A stretch of DNA of 64,000 bases from Agrobacterium vitis (GCF_013426735.1 NZ_AP023274.1:1-64000), one strand, 5' to 3'. Positions 1 through 8,800 are shown, counted from the stretch's first letter. Translations and numbers: made by a program. Notes: generated by a model not told the origin, from the sequence alone.

Positions 1-1
1 C

Positions 2-460
2 CCAATGCTCATATTCGCGGCTACGGTCGTTTATGCGTTCGCAGGTAAAATTCAAAAGTTCTTTTCAAAGAACACTTCGTCGCTTGATTTTTCTTTCCTC
101 CGGGTAAGCTCGAATTATCTTTTTCTGTTTGCCATTGCCATATATGGTGGATATTTCGGTGCTGGATTGGGCATTATTATTGTCGCATTCCTGGCTATCT
201 CCGAAAATCGTAGTCCAGCAGACATCAATTACGACAAAAATATTTTGGCCGCGCTAATTAGTTGCGCAGCTGTGGTTGTTGCGGCTTTTACGAGCCTCAT
301 CAAAGTTTCTTATGTTCTGCCGACGTTATCCGGAGCTATTCTAGGGGGCGCGCTTGGTGGGCAAGTCGCCACAAAACTTAGCTCCAAGACAATCCGAACA
401 GTGGTGGTCTGTCTTGGGGCGGTGTCATCGGCATATTATGCAGTGAAATATTGGATTTAA
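2..460 (+). CDS. TauE/SafE-family permease, C-terminal part (truncated by window edge)
   Basis: Integral membrane protein of the TauE/SafE type, a family linked to export or uptake of sulfite, sulfonates and other organic anions. Only about 152 codons are inside the window; the reading frame is open to the left edge and family members are usually near 250 residues, so the N-terminal half is missing. Visible are several hydrophobic segments and the glycine-rich GGYFGAGLGI stretch that typifies the second half-repeat of the family, followed by a last GGALGG-containing helix. Codon use is AT-richer than in genes after 3 kb. The substrate cannot be told. Confidence 0.75.
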   Translation, partial: PMLIFAATVVYAFAGKIQKFFSKNTSSLDFSFLRVSSNYLFLFAIAIYGGYFGAGLGIIIVAFLAISENRSPADINYDKNILAALISCAAVVVAAFTSLIKVSYVLPTLSGAILGGALGGQVATKLSSKTIRTVVVCLGAVSSAYYAVKYWI

Positions 461-506
461 TAGAAGCTTGTGCGTAATTCGGGCCATGAGCAGATTGAGT
501 GTTTAG

Positions 507-1241
507 ATGGCAGTACAGCATTTTGATTGGATAGACGCGATCAGGCCAATGGCGTCTGACCATGCCTATATCGCTATTGGCGATGTGCATGGGAGAGCAG
601 ACCTGCTCTTTAAACTGCATACAGCACTACAAGCCGAGTTGGCGTTGATTTCACCCAAAGACGTTACTTGCATCCATTTAGGTGATCTTATCGACAAGGG
701 GCCCGAAAGCCGGCGAGCGGTTGAAATCGCCAGACGAGGCCTTGCTGGCGCCACCTGCTACACCCTCCTCGGCAATCATGAGGACCGGCTGCTTCAGCTA
801 TTGAACAAGGATGATGAACCCACCTTCGTGCGCTGGTTGGAGAAAGGCGGCTATGAATTTTTCGAAGAACTCGGGATTTCACCAAAAGCTGGCTGGCAGA
901 CCAGTGTCATAGAGGCTTTTGGGGAAGACTCGTTGATGTGGCTCCGCTCTTGCCCGACGATGCTGCGATTTTCCCAAATAGTCTACGTTCACGCCGGGAT
1001 TGACACAGCAAAACCCCTATCAGAGCAAACCAGGAGAGATCTACTTTGGGTCCGCGAGCCATGGACAAGTTCAAAGGGTCCATATCAGGACAACCTCGCA
1101 TTTGTTCACGGCCATTCGCCCGTCGCAATGGTTGATCTTGAGAACAAGCATCGCATCAACCTTGATACCTACGCAGTCGAAACAGGCACCTTGTCTTCGC
1201 TGCTCATTTTTGGGGATCGGATGAAATTACTAAGCACATAG
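507..1241 (+). CDS. Serine/threonine-type metallophosphatase (PrpA/ApaH-like)
   Basis: Calcineurin-fold, two-metal phosphatase of the bacterial PPP group (protein phosphatase or diadenosine tetraphosphatase-like). The signature blocks are present in order: GDVHG at residues 25-29, GDLIDKG at 59-65 and GNHED at 89-93, then VHAG and HGH histidine blocks in the C-terminal half (YVHAGID, VHGHSP). The 244-residue length is typical. It starts at ATG 507, 46 bases after the permease, with only a weak purine stretch upstream, so the start is moderately sure. The real substrate (phosphoprotein or Ap4A) cannot be decided from motifs. It stands alone rather than in a clear operon. Confidence 0.85.
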   Translation: MAVQHFDWIDAIRPMASDHAYIAIGDVHGRADLLFKLHTALQAELALISPKDVTCIHLGDLIDKGPESRRAVEIARRGLAGATCYTLLGNHEDRLLQLLNKDDEPTFVRWLEKGGYEFFEELGISPKAGWQTSVIEAFGEDSLMWLRSCPTMLRFSQIVYVHAGIDTAKPLSEQTRRDLLWVREPWTSSKGPYQDNLAFVHGHSPVAMVDLENKHRINLDTYAVETGTLSSLLIFGDRMKLLST

Positions 1242-1283
1242 AGCGCCTAAGAGCGGACAGCGCCTTAATTGATGAGAGGAACA

Positions 1284-2297
1284 ATGACCGCACAGCCCAA
1301 TGTTGTAGAATTAGCAAGATGGCTCCAAAGCCAACCTGGAATTACCGCATCTTGCCGCGACGAAGAAGTGGCACAAATGTCACATCGCTTTAAACCGCAC
1401 GTGATAAATGGTCCGCCCACCGAACCAGGGAGCATGGATTTCCAACATTATGAGAAGTCGTTCCACGGGATAACGGTCAACTATTTGCAGTATGGCCCGG
1501 ACGTTCAAATCGACGCAGGCGACTTTGAAACCTTCTATATGCTGGAAATACCGCTCGTTGGCGGCGTAGAGATACCATATAGCGACGGCAATTTATCCTC
1601 AAGCTCGATAAAATCTATAATTCTTTCACCCGGACAATACATAAACTCAAAGTGGAAATACAACACTAAGCAAATCATGTTGAAAATTGACAAGCGCCTT
1701 GTGGTGAAATCCATAGAGAAGCGCTTTGGGAAAGCTGATTCAAACGATAATTTTATTTTTGAACCTTATATCGCAAGCGAAAGTTTGCCGCTGACGCGAA
1801 TAGTTAAATTGTTGAAAATATGGTCAGCTGAGGAAGCGATAAGCGGAGATGGCGGTAATTACGATCCTCGCCCCTTACTGGAAGCAATTGTTGACACGCT
1901 CGGAGGCAATGTCGCCTTTTATACGGCGCCGATCTCGTCGCAGTTACGATCTGGATGTCTGCCTGGGCATTTGGCCAGATTCCTGAGTTTGGTAGACGAC
2001 CCTAAAATGCTATCGCGACCGATTTCGGAACTCGCTTTGCAAGCTGGAACCACCGATCGCACATTGCGCAATAGTGCACAGCGATTTCTGAAAGTGTCGC
2101 CGCATGAGCTCATTGTACGCAAGCGGCTTGAGCGAGCTCGGCAGATACTGTCTCAAAGCGATTTACCGATAGGGCATGTCGCTGCTATGGCAGGTTATTC
2201 CAACGCAGGTCGCTTTTCGAAAGCTTACAAAAGCTTCTTTGGGTATTTACCTTCTCGGGACTATGAGACTACCGTGCAGAGTGGAAGCACCAATTAA
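1284..2297 (+). CDS. AraC-family transcriptional regulator
   Basis: DNA-binding regulator of 337 residues. The C-terminal 100 residues hold the two helix-turn-helix motifs of AraC/XylS proteins (ISELALQAGTTDRTLRNSAQ and later GHVAAMAGYSNAGRFSKAYK, ending in the FGYLPSRDY block). The N-terminal 200 residues resemble the AraC-binding-like domain of the ligand-sensing subgroup (OxyR/FeaR type), but the ligand is unknown. I prefer ATG 1284, preceded by GAGAGG, over TTG 1269 or ATG 1272. The gene is AT-rich compared with the rest of the window, and its 3' side abuts an insertion-sequence graveyard, both consistent with acquired DNA. Its target is not evident. Confidence 0.85.
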   Translation: MTAQPNVVELARWLQSQPGITASCRDEEVAQMSHRFKPHVINGPPTEPGSMDFQHYEKSFHGITVNYLQYGPDVQIDAGDFETFYMLEIPLVGGVEIPYSDGNLSSSSIKSIILSPGQYINSKWKYNTKQIMLKIDKRLVVKSIEKRFGKADSNDNFIFEPYIASESLPLTRIVKLLKIWSAEEAISGDGGNYDPRPLLEAIVDTLGGNVAFYTAPISSQLRSGCLPGHLARFLSLVDDPKMLSRPISELALQAGTTDRTLRNSAQRFLKVSPHELIVRKRLERARQILSQSDLPIGHVAAMAGYSNAGRFSKAYKSFFGYLPSRDYETTVQSGSTN

Positions 2298-2363
2298 AGC
2301 AATCAATCAATGGAGTTGAACTGCACCCCGTTTCTGGAGTTGCCCCCAAAAGACCGGACATGC

Positions 2364-2555
2364 TCAGGTTTGAGATTGCGAGCTGATGAACTCGCGCGGT
2401 GACTGATATCCTAAAGCACTGTGCGGGTGAAGATTGTTGTAATGCTCGAACCACAACGGCAGTTGCGCTGTGACGGTTTCTGCATCGAGGGTTGGATTGA
2501 CCGAGATGTAATCGCGCTTGAAGGTTTTGACGAAGGCCTCGGCCAGGCATCGTAA
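2364..2555 (-). pseudogene. IS3-family transposase OrfB, C-terminal fragment
   Basis: The minus strand encodes the last 60 or so residues of an IS3-type OrfB integrase-like transposase: [14 protein letters not shown] (with the catalytic glutamate), then [20 protein letters not shown] and a normal stop at 2364. Homology stops near 2555; upstream in the same frame the sequence becomes unrelated. The first two acidic residues of the DDE triad are absent, so it cannot be active. Confidence 0.85.
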
Positions 2556-2594
2556 CGTTAACCGGACATCGATCAAAATATGGGATCTGGCTGC

Positions 2595-2693
2595 ATGACC
2601 AGATCCAGCCGTGATCCCCTTTATCGTCGCCACCGATTTCCCGCCGAGGTGATTGCCCATGCAGTTTGGCTGTATTTCCGGTTTCCGCTTAGA
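2595..2693 (+). pseudogene. IS6-family transposase, N-terminal fragment
   Basis: On the plus strand ATG 2595 opens about 33 codons reading [16 protein letters not shown] then [16 protein letters not shown], the characteristic start of IS6/IS26-type transposases. The similarity ends abruptly at 2690-2693, exactly where the end of the IS630-like remnant begins. It is a truncated remnant with no catalytic domain and lies opposite to its two neighbours. Confidence 0.75.
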
Positions 2694-2970
2694 GTCTGTC
2701 AGGTTTAGTTTGAACCATAACCAGCATGCCTGAGATAGTTTGCGCACTCTTGCGGTGAGAATGCCGTGAGGAGCTGTCCAATGCGTCTCCATGTTTGTTC
2801 GACGGTTCGTTCTTCGGCTTTTCTGACAAGTGCCTTTAGCTTTGCAAACATCATTTCGATAGGATTGAGATCTGGACTGTAGGGCGGCAGGAAGAGGATG
2901 TGGGCACCGGCATCCCGGATGGCATCGCGCACAGACTTTCCTTTGTGACTTCCCAGATTGTCTGTCCGCC
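2691..2970 (-). pseudogene. IS630-family transposase, C-terminal fragment
   Basis: The minus strand encodes about 88 residues of an IS630/Tc1-type DDE transposase: [19 protein letters not shown], then [20 protein letters not shown] with the last catalytic glutamate, ending at stop 2705. The upstream two thirds are gone; homology ends near 2970. The bases 2691-2705 (AGAGTCTGTCAGGTT) probably represent the element's terminus, and the same 15 bases recur in a palindrome at 24476. Confidence 0.85.
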
Positions 2971-3068
2971 ATCAGCGCCTTTGAGACAAATGACTGGTAA
3001 TTGAGAAGGGAGGATTGCTGGAACCATCCCCCGTCCGTGGCGTTCTTTGGTTTTTAAAGGAGCGACAT

Positions 3069-4145
3069 ATGACAGCAGCCACGCCTGTCCGTTATTCCCC
3101 CGACCTCGAAACAGTCAAATCGGGAGAACAGGAGACTGTCTCCGCTCTCATCAAGCAGTTCGACATCATCCTCGAAAAGACCGCCGGAGACTACGGCCAT
3201 GCCGTGCGCTCCGTGCATGCCAAGGCACATGGAATTCTCGAAGCAACGATGATCGTCAGAGATGGTTTGCCAGCCGAACTCGCTCAGGGCCTGTTCGCCA
3301 AAGCCGGTGAATATCCGGTCTATATGCGTCTCTCCACAAACGCTGGCGACATCCTGCCCGATGCTATCGCTCTTCCGCGTGGTTTGGCCATCAAGGTCGT
3401 TGGTGTCGAGGGGCCGCGTTTGCCGGAGGCAAACAGCGATACGCAGGACTTCGTGATGGTGAATGGCCCGGTCTTCCAGGCACCCAATCCCGAGAAGTTT
3501 CTCTCCAGCCTCAAGCTTCTTGCGCGGACGACGGACAAGATGGAAGGTACCAAGACTGTGTTGTCGAGCGTGCTTCAAACCGTCAACAAAGGCCTCGAGG
3601 CCGTCGGCATTTCCAGCTCGACCATTCAGTCACTCGGCGGCGCACCGAATGTCGATCCGCTTGGCGAGACATATTTCAGCGTTACCCCGTTCCGCTACGG
3701 TGACTACATCGCCAAGTTCCGGCTGAAACCAGTCTCACCGGATTTAACGAAGCGGACCGGAACGGAAATCGATGTCAGCGTTCGTGAGGACGCAATCCGC
3801 GAGACCGTCCAGGCGGAGATGCAGGATACTCAAGGGGAATGGGAATTCCAGGTGCAACTCTGTCGTGACGTTGATGCGCAGCCTATCGAAGACCCGACCG
3901 TGGAGTGGAAGGAAGATGAAGCGCCGTTCGTGACCGTCGCCATTGTGACTTCTATGCCCCAAGATAGCTGGAGCGATACGAAGGTGCAGAAGGTCGATGA
4001 AGAGATGCGGTTTAGCGTCTGGACCGGCCTCGCGGACCATCAGCCCCTCGGCGGCATCAACCGCGTCCGCAAGGACACATATCAGCACTCGGCAGAGTTC
4101 AGGGCAAAGTTCAATGGGTGTCCGTTCCATGAGCCACGCCAGTAG
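3069..4145 (+). CDS. Catalase-family haem protein (small, SrpA-like)
   Basis: A 358-residue member of the catalase superfamily, shorter than the 480-750 residues of true monofunctional catalases. Such proteins keep the haem-binding barrel and act as peroxidases, low-activity catalases or related haem enzymes. Visible family features are a distal-histidine region (HAVRSVHAKAHGILEA), an RLSTNAGD block and a TQDFVMVNGP block. ATG 3069 is chosen over the upstream GTG/TTG-type starts because AAAGGAG lies just before it. The next gene, a molybdopterin oxidoreductase, starts 90 bases after its stop, so the two are probably cotranscribed. The promoter lies next to the insertion-sequence remnants. Confidence 0.85.
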   Translation: MTAATPVRYSPDLETVKSGEQETVSALIKQFDIILEKTAGDYGHAVRSVHAKAHGILEATMIVRDGLPAELAQGLFAKAGEYPVYMRLSTNAGDILPDAIALPRGLAIKVVGVEGPRLPEANSDTQDFVMVNGPVFQAPNPEKFLSSLKLLARTTDKMEGTKTVLSSVLQTVNKGLEAVGISSSTIQSLGGAPNVDPLGETYFSVTPFRYGDYIAKFRLKPVSPDLTKRTGTEIDVSVREDAIRETVQAEMQDTQGEWEFQVQLCRDVDAQPIEDPTVEWKEDEAPFVTVAIVTSMPQDSWSDTKVQKVDEEMRFSVWTGLADHQPLGGINRVRKDTYQHSAEFRAKFNGCPFHEPRQ

Positions 4146-4235
4146 CCAGCTATCGATGCCGAACCATTTGGAGGCATGGCTGTTTTAAAGCCGCCTTTTT
4201 TCCTCTTTAACCTCCCATCAAAAGAAAGGCCCGCC

Positions 4236-6512
4236 ATGGCCGACCCTATCGAGAACCCGGAAGCCGAAGGTCCCGCTGGTGGCTGGGGATCTGTGAAGTC
4301 GATCGCCCGTATGCTGGGCGACAACAAACCCTCACCGGCAATCCTTGAAACGCTTTACCGCCTGAATAAGCCTGCCGGGCTTATGTGCGTTTCCTGCGCG
4401 TGGCCAAAACCCGCAAACTACCATCCCTTCGAGTTCTGCGAAAACGGTGCCAAGGCAACGATCTCGGACCTGACCAGCGCGCGCTGTACGCCTGATTTCT
4501 GGAACCGTCACACCGTGGCCGAGCTCAGGAACTGGAAAGACTATGACCTCGAACAGACCGGGCGGCTGACGCATCCCCTTCGCTATGACGCTGCAACGGA
4601 CCGCTATATTGAGGTGACGTGGGACAAGGCCTTCTCTGACATCGGCACGACGTTGAAATCATTGCCGCGCGAGAGCGTTGTCTTCTACTCTTCCGGCCAT
4701 GCCGGTCTTGAAGCATCCTATCTCTACGCACTGCTCGCGCGGGTCTTCGGCAACAACAACCTGCCCCAGAGTTCCAACATGTGCCATGAGACGACTTCGG
4801 TCGGGCTTCAGAAGGTTATCGGCTCGCCGGTTGGCACTATTGTCTGGGAAGACCTGGAGAAGGCCGACGCATTTTTCTTTTTCGGCCAGAACCCGGGATC
4901 GAACAGTCCGCGCTTCCTTCACCCATTGCAGGAGGCCAAGCAGCGCGGTGCGCGCATCGTCACATTCAACCCGGTTGTCGAGCAGGGGCTGGTATCATTC
5001 GTCAATCCACAAAGCCCGGTTGACATGCTGACGGGACGCGAAACGCAGATTTCAGACGAGTATCTTCAAGTTCGGGCCGGCGGTGACATTTCCGCAATAC
5101 TGGGTCTCTGCAAGGTTGTCATCGAAGCTGATGACGTAGCGGTGGCCAATGGACAAAAGCGCGTGCTCGATGTGGCGTTCATCGATGAGCACACGACAGG
5201 ATTCGACAGTTTCATCGCCCTCGTCAGATCGACGAGCTGGGCCGACATCGAGCGTGAAAGCGGTCTGACTGAAGCGGCGATCCGGCGTGCCGGCGAAATC
5301 TATATCAGCGCGGAGAGGGTCATCGGTGTCTACGGCATGGGCCTGACACAGCATTCGCAAGGCGCGATTAACGTGGCCATGCTGGTCAATCTGCTGCTTC
5401 TGCGCGGCAATATCGGGCGCGAAGGAGCTGGCTGCTGTCCGGTTCGCGGCCATTCGAATGTACAGGGTCAACGAACCGTCGGAATCGCTGAAAAGACCAA
5501 GCTTATTCCCATGGACACCTTGAAGGAGCTCTTCGATTTCGATCCTCCGACCGAGGATGGCACAACGATCGTCGATGCGGTGAAAGGGCTGATGGCTGGC
5601 AAGATCAAAGCCTTTATTTCGTTGGGAGGCAATCTTGTCCGCGCCGTACCAGATCAAACGGAGATGGAACACGCCTGGGCTCGCCAGGAGCTGACCGTGA
5701 TCGTCTCCACCAAGCTAAACCGAAGCCATCTTTTTCCTGGCAAGCAGGCCTATATTCTTCCCTGCCTGTCGCGTGCAGAGATAGATGAGCAGACCACAGG
5801 AAATCAAGCCGTATCCATCGAGGATAGCTTCTCCCATATTTCTGGATCAATCGGCAAAAGACCTCCCGCCTCCAAACATTTGAAGAGCGAACTGGCGATC
5901 GTCGCCGGCATTGCAAAGGCGACACTTGCCGTAAGGCCGAAACTGAAATGGGATGAATGGCAAGGTGACTACAGCCTCGTGCGAGAGCTGATCGAAGCGA
6001 CCTATCCCGAGGACTTCAAAGATTATAATGCGCGCATGTTCCAGCCAGGCGGGTTTTATCGCGGCAATACAGCTCATGAGCGCGTCTGGAAAACCGAGGA
6101 AAAGAAGGCTGTCTTCACAACGCCCACGCAATTGAACGCGCTGTCCTTCGAGGATGCCGACGGCCGCTTCCGGCTCGTAACAATGCGATCAAACGATCAG
6201 TTCAATACGACAATCTATGGTTACTCCGACCGCTTCCGCGGCATAGAGGGCACCCGCGACGTCCTGTTGATGTGCGAAAGCGATATCGCGACATCGGGGC
6301 TTCAACCCGGGCAGGTTGTCACACTCGTCAGCGATTTCGGCGACGGCGTTCGCCGAGCGCTCGGTGGCTTGACTGTCACCGCTCATAATCTGCCAAAAGG
6401 GACGATCGGCACTTATTATCCAGAAGCAAACGTGCTGATCGCCATTGACCATCATGACGAGATGTCGAAGACGCCCGCATCGAAAGCAATTCCAGTCCGG
6501 ATCGAAACCTAG
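4236..6512 (+). CDS. FdhF/YdeP-family molybdopterin oxidoreductase
   Basis: Cytoplasmic molybdopterin-guanine-dinucleotide enzyme of 758 residues, from the FdhF/YdeP branch of formate-dehydrogenase-like proteins, whose physiological substrate is mostly unknown. The CVSCAW motif (Cys51, Cys54) near the N terminus is typical of this branch; the full four-cysteine iron-sulfur site of FdhF is not evident. Middle and C-terminal domains show cofactor-binding blocks (FFFGQNPGSNSPRF, YGMGLTQHSQG, GGNLVRAVPD, then the dinucleotide-binding FRLVTMRSNDQFNT region). ATG 4236 follows AAAGAAAGG. The stop codon TAG (6510-6512) lies in the first bases of a palindromic repeat. A catalase-like gene precedes it. 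Confidence 0.88.
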   Translation: MADPIENPEAEGPAGGWGSVKSIARMLGDNKPSPAILETLYRLNKPAGLMCVSCAWPKPANYHPFEFCENGAKATISDLTSARCTPDFWNRHTVAELRNWKDYDLEQTGRLTHPLRYDAATDRYIEVTWDKAFSDIGTTLKSLPRESVVFYSSGHAGLEASYLYALLARVFGNNNLPQSSNMCHETTSVGLQKVIGSPVGTIVWEDLEKADAFFFFGQNPGSNSPRFLHPLQEAKQRGARIVTFNPVVEQGLVSFVNPQSPVDMLTGRETQISDEYLQVRAGGDISAILGLCKVVIEADDVAVANGQKRVLDVAFIDEHTTGFDSFIALVRSTSWADIERESGLTEAAIRRAGEIYISAERVIGVYGMGLTQHSQGAINVAMLVNLLLLRGNIGREGAGCCPVRGHSNVQGQRTVGIAEKTKLIPMDTLKELFDFDPPTEDGTTIVDAVKGLMAGKIKAFISLGGNLVRAVPDQTEMEHAWARQELTVIVSTKLNRSHLFPGKQAYILPCLSRAEIDEQTTGNQAVSIEDSFSHISGSIGKRPPASKHLKSELAIVAGIAKATLAVRPKLKWDEWQGDYSLVRELIEATYPEDFKDYNARMFQPGGFYRGNTAHERVWKTEEKKAVFTTPTQLNALSFEDADGRFRLVTMRSNDQFNTTIYGYSDRFRGIEGTRDVLLMCESDIATSGLQPGQVVTLVSDFGDGVRRALGGLTVTAHNLPKGTIGTYYPEANVLIAIDHHDEMSKTPASKAIPVRIET

Positions 6513-6558
6513 AGTTTGCCAGGGAAAACCGGGATCCACTTTTCCCTGCTAAACTCTA
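6510..6558. repeat. Palindromic repeat, CTAGAGTTT family, copy 1
   Basis: Arms AGAGTTT..CAGGGAAAA and TTTTCCCTG..AAACTCT flank an 11-base centre. Related copies are at 44572 and 51652. It sits between two convergent genes and its outer bases provide the TAG stop codon of both of them. It could also act as a bidirectional terminator hairpin. Confidence 0.8.
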
Positions 6559-7068
6559 ACGAACCAGCATCGAAGCCCCTCCAAGCCAGTCGTCGCGCAG
6601 AAGCGCCATCAAAAGCAAATCGGCGCGACGGCCATCCGGGTAACGCAACGCGCTGCGCATCAGGCCCTCCTCGACAAAACCCAGCTTGGTATAGACGCGC
6701 CGGGCAATTGTGTTTGAGGGAAGGACATCGAGAATCAGGCGACCAATTGTCGGATCTGAAAAAACAGCGGCGCAGATACGCTGCATAAACGCGCTGCCCA
6801 TGCCGCTCCCGGACTGCTCCACGGCAAGACGGCGGATCACGACATTTCCCATGCCGTCGTCCGGCCTCAACACCGCAAAGCCAACGGGCTTTTCTCCACA
6901 CATGCTGATCAGGTATTCGTAGTTTTCGTCAGCCATTCGGCTTTCATGCTCCTGAACCGAATAGGTACCCACCCGCTCTGGATAGCCGGGGAGCCGTTCG
7001 ACACGCATGACGAAATCGATGTCATCCGGGGTTGCGGGCCGGATGGTAAGCGCATGAAGTGCTGGCAT
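6556..7068 (-). CDS. GNAT-family N-acetyltransferase
   Basis: Acetyl-CoA dependent acyltransferase of 170 residues. The GNAT fold is shown by IRPATPDDIDFVMRVE at the N terminus, the acetyl-CoA loop after the RRLAVEQSGSGMGSAFM strand-helix (the Q/R-x-x-G-x-G/A motif) and the closing NTIARRVYTKLGFVEEG segment. The substrate is not predictable. ATG 7068 is preceded by GAGGGCGG and lies 10 bases after the stop of the PHP phosphatase, so it is the last gene of the 13170-to-6556 operon. Its TAG stop is supplied by the palindromic repeat that also ends the opposite gene. Confidence 0.85.
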   Translation of the reverse strand: MPALHALTIRPATPDDIDFVMRVERLPGYPERVGTYSVQEHESRMADENYEYLISMCGEKPVGFAVLRPDDGMGNVVIRRLAVEQSGSGMGSAFMQRICAAVFSDPTIGRLILDVLPSNTIARRVYTKLGFVEEGLMRSALRYPDGRRADLLLMALLRDDWLGGASMLVR

Positions 7069-7078
7069 CGCGCCGCCC

Positions 7079-7954
7079 TCAGATTTTTCCGGGTGCGACA
7101 TCGTCTATGTCCGCCTGGAGCCATCCATTGGCACGCGTCAGATAGGCAATGCTCTCAAAGCCAGCGGCTCGGATCGCGGCGACTGACTGCTCAAGCCCAA
7201 CGCCGACGGTGTCCACGCCGTGGCTGTCATCAACCAGCGTTACCCGGATACCCATATGGCAAGCACGTTTGAGTATGTGCGGCAGCGGGTAAACCGGGCC
7301 GAAGCCATTGCGGAAGGCGGCACAATTGACATCCAATATGCCGCCATAGGCCTTGATCGCTTCGAGAAGGGTGTCCACCTCACGCAAAACCTTGTCGGAA
7401 AATTCAAAGCCTGCCTGTTCATACTTCCTGACGAGATCGAGATGCGCAACGACATCTGGACGAAGGCGTTCCACCATGTCGGTCGCCGACCGGAAATAGG
7501 CGATCTGTAGCGCGTCGGTGCCGCCCAGCTCGTTCTTGAGGGTCTCGGTCGCTTGCGCGGAATAGTCGAGCCAGCAACCTTCGATATCGTGGACGCTGCC
7601 AACAATGTAGTCGAACGGATGCGCGTTCCGTATGGCCTCCATCTTGGCAAGCCATGTATCCGGCGGCAATTTCTCAGTCTCAAAACCGATCAGCAACTCG
7701 ATCCGGTCCGCATAGGCGTCACGAAGCTTGAATGCGTGATCGACATAGTCGGCGAACTGGCGCGCAAGGCCTGCGACGCCCAACCTTTCTTCATCGGGAT
7801 AGAGATCTTCATCCTGATACCGCGGGCAGTGTTCGCTCAACCCGTAATGGGTAAAGCCGCGGTCGATTGCCGTCTCGATCACGTCAGCAAGAGTGGATTT
7901 CGCATGGTCGCAGAACTGCCCGCTATGGCCACCGTGAAAACTAAACCAGGTCAT
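7079..7954 (-). CDS. PHP-domain phosphatase (histidinol-phosphatase-like)
   Basis: Polymerase-and-histidinol-phosphatase (PHP) fold, 291 residues, similar in layout to HisK-type histidinol phosphatases. Metal-binding histidines are visible in FSFHGGHSG at the N terminus, HYGLSEHCP, the central GFETE glutamate, VGSVHDIEG, VVAHLDLV and the C-terminal VDDSHGVDTVG. A histidine-biosynthetic role is possible, but the gene lies in an ABC-importer operon with a second phosphoesterase, which points to dephosphorylation of an imported phosphorylated compound. Its start is 9 bases after the stop of the upstream phosphoesterase. Confidence 0.85.
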   Translation of the reverse strand: MTWFSFHGGHSGQFCDHAKSTLADVIETAIDRGFTHYGLSEHCPRYQDEDLYPDEERLGVAGLARQFADYVDHAFKLRDAYADRIELLIGFETEKLPPDTWLAKMEAIRNAHPFDYIVGSVHDIEGCWLDYSAQATETLKNELGGTDALQIAYFRSATDMVERLRPDVVAHLDLVRKYEQAGFEFSDKVLREVDTLLEAIKAYGGILDVNCAAFRNGFGPVYPLPHILKRACHMGIRVTLVDDSHGVDTVGVGLEQSVAAIRAAGFESIAYLTRANGWLQADIDDVAPGKI

Positions 7955-7963
7955 AGCTTGTCC

Positions 7964-8800
7964 TCAGGCCGTTTTCGCAGGCGAGCGATAAATCGAGCCG
8001 TTGTAATCTTCGATATAGCTCTTCATCAGCCCGTCGATATCAATGAATTCGACCGAGATATCATCCTTGCCGAAGTCCAGCAGTGTCACGCCCAGCAGTT
8101 CTTTTCCCGGCTGGTTTGGCATGGACTCGTCGCGGGCCAGAAAGCTGGAAGCAGGTGTCCAGATCAGTACTGGCTCATTCTTTTGCCGCAGATGCAGCGT
8201 GCGATGCATATGTCCTGAGACCACCGCAAACACCGCGTGTTCGGCGATCAGCCGTTGCAGCCGCAACCGACCTTCGGTCTTGAGCGCCCAGGCCGGTCTG
8301 TCACCTTCGTTCCAGTCTTCAAGGAACAGAGGCATGTGGAGGAACAACACCGGTTTGCGATCACCCCGCTCCTTCAGCATATTTTCCAGGGCAGACCATT
8401 GTTGCTCCTCGGCAGGCAGGCCTGAGCCGATAATCTGGCTGTTCAGGCCGATCAGCCTCCAGCCTTCGACGGCATCGCACTGCCAATACCAAGCGCCAAA
8501 ATGCGTCTCCCAGGCAGCCAGACGGGTGTCGTCAGCGGGCTGGGTGCTGTTGCGGGCGATATCGCCAATATCGTGATTGCCCGGCAGGACGAGAACCGGG
8601 GTATTAATCGCCTTAAGCTGTGCGGCACCGAATGCCAGATCTGCCTCAATATTTGCACCATCCAGCGTCAGATCGCCGAGAGCAATTGCCAGTTCCACAT
8701 CCTCATAGCCGTTAACGGTTTTAACAACCGCCTTCCAGTTTTCGACGAATACGTCGTTTTGAGAACCGATGTGAGGATCGGCCAATATCGCTATTTTCAT
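7964..8800 (-). CDS. Calcineurin-like metallophosphoesterase
   Basis: Two-metal phosphodiesterase or phosphatase of 278 residues. The canonical blocks are LADPHIG at the N terminus, ALGDLTLDG, LPGNHDIGD, a LHMP histidine and SGHMHR near residue 190. This set matches the CpdA/GpdQ class that hydrolyses cyclic nucleotides or glycerophosphodiesters. In the same operon are a Ugp-like importer upstream and a PHP phosphatase downstream, so a sequential diesterase-then-monoesterase role on an imported organophosphate is likely but is an inference. No signal peptide is seen, so it acts in the cytoplasm. Confidence 0.85.
   Translation of the reverse strand: MKIAILADPHIGSQNDVFVENWKAVVKTVNGYEDVELAIALGDLTLDGANIEADLAFGAAQLKAINTPVLVLPGNHDIGDIARNSTQPADDTRLAAWETHFGAWYWQCDAVEGWRLIGLNSQIIGSGLPAEEQQWSALENMLKERGDRKPVLFLHMPLFLEDWNEGDRPAWALKTEGRLRLQRLIAEHAVFAVVSGHMHRTLHLRQKNEPVLIWTPASSFLARDESMPNQPGKELLGVTLLDFGKDDISVEFIDIDGLMKSYIEDYNGSIYRSPAKTA

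Noticed and set aside
2364..2972. A 202-codon minus-strand frame read as one protein
   Set aside because: Only its last 60 residues match a transposase; the rest runs through IS6 and IS630 remnants in the wrong strand or frame. I report the fragments instead.
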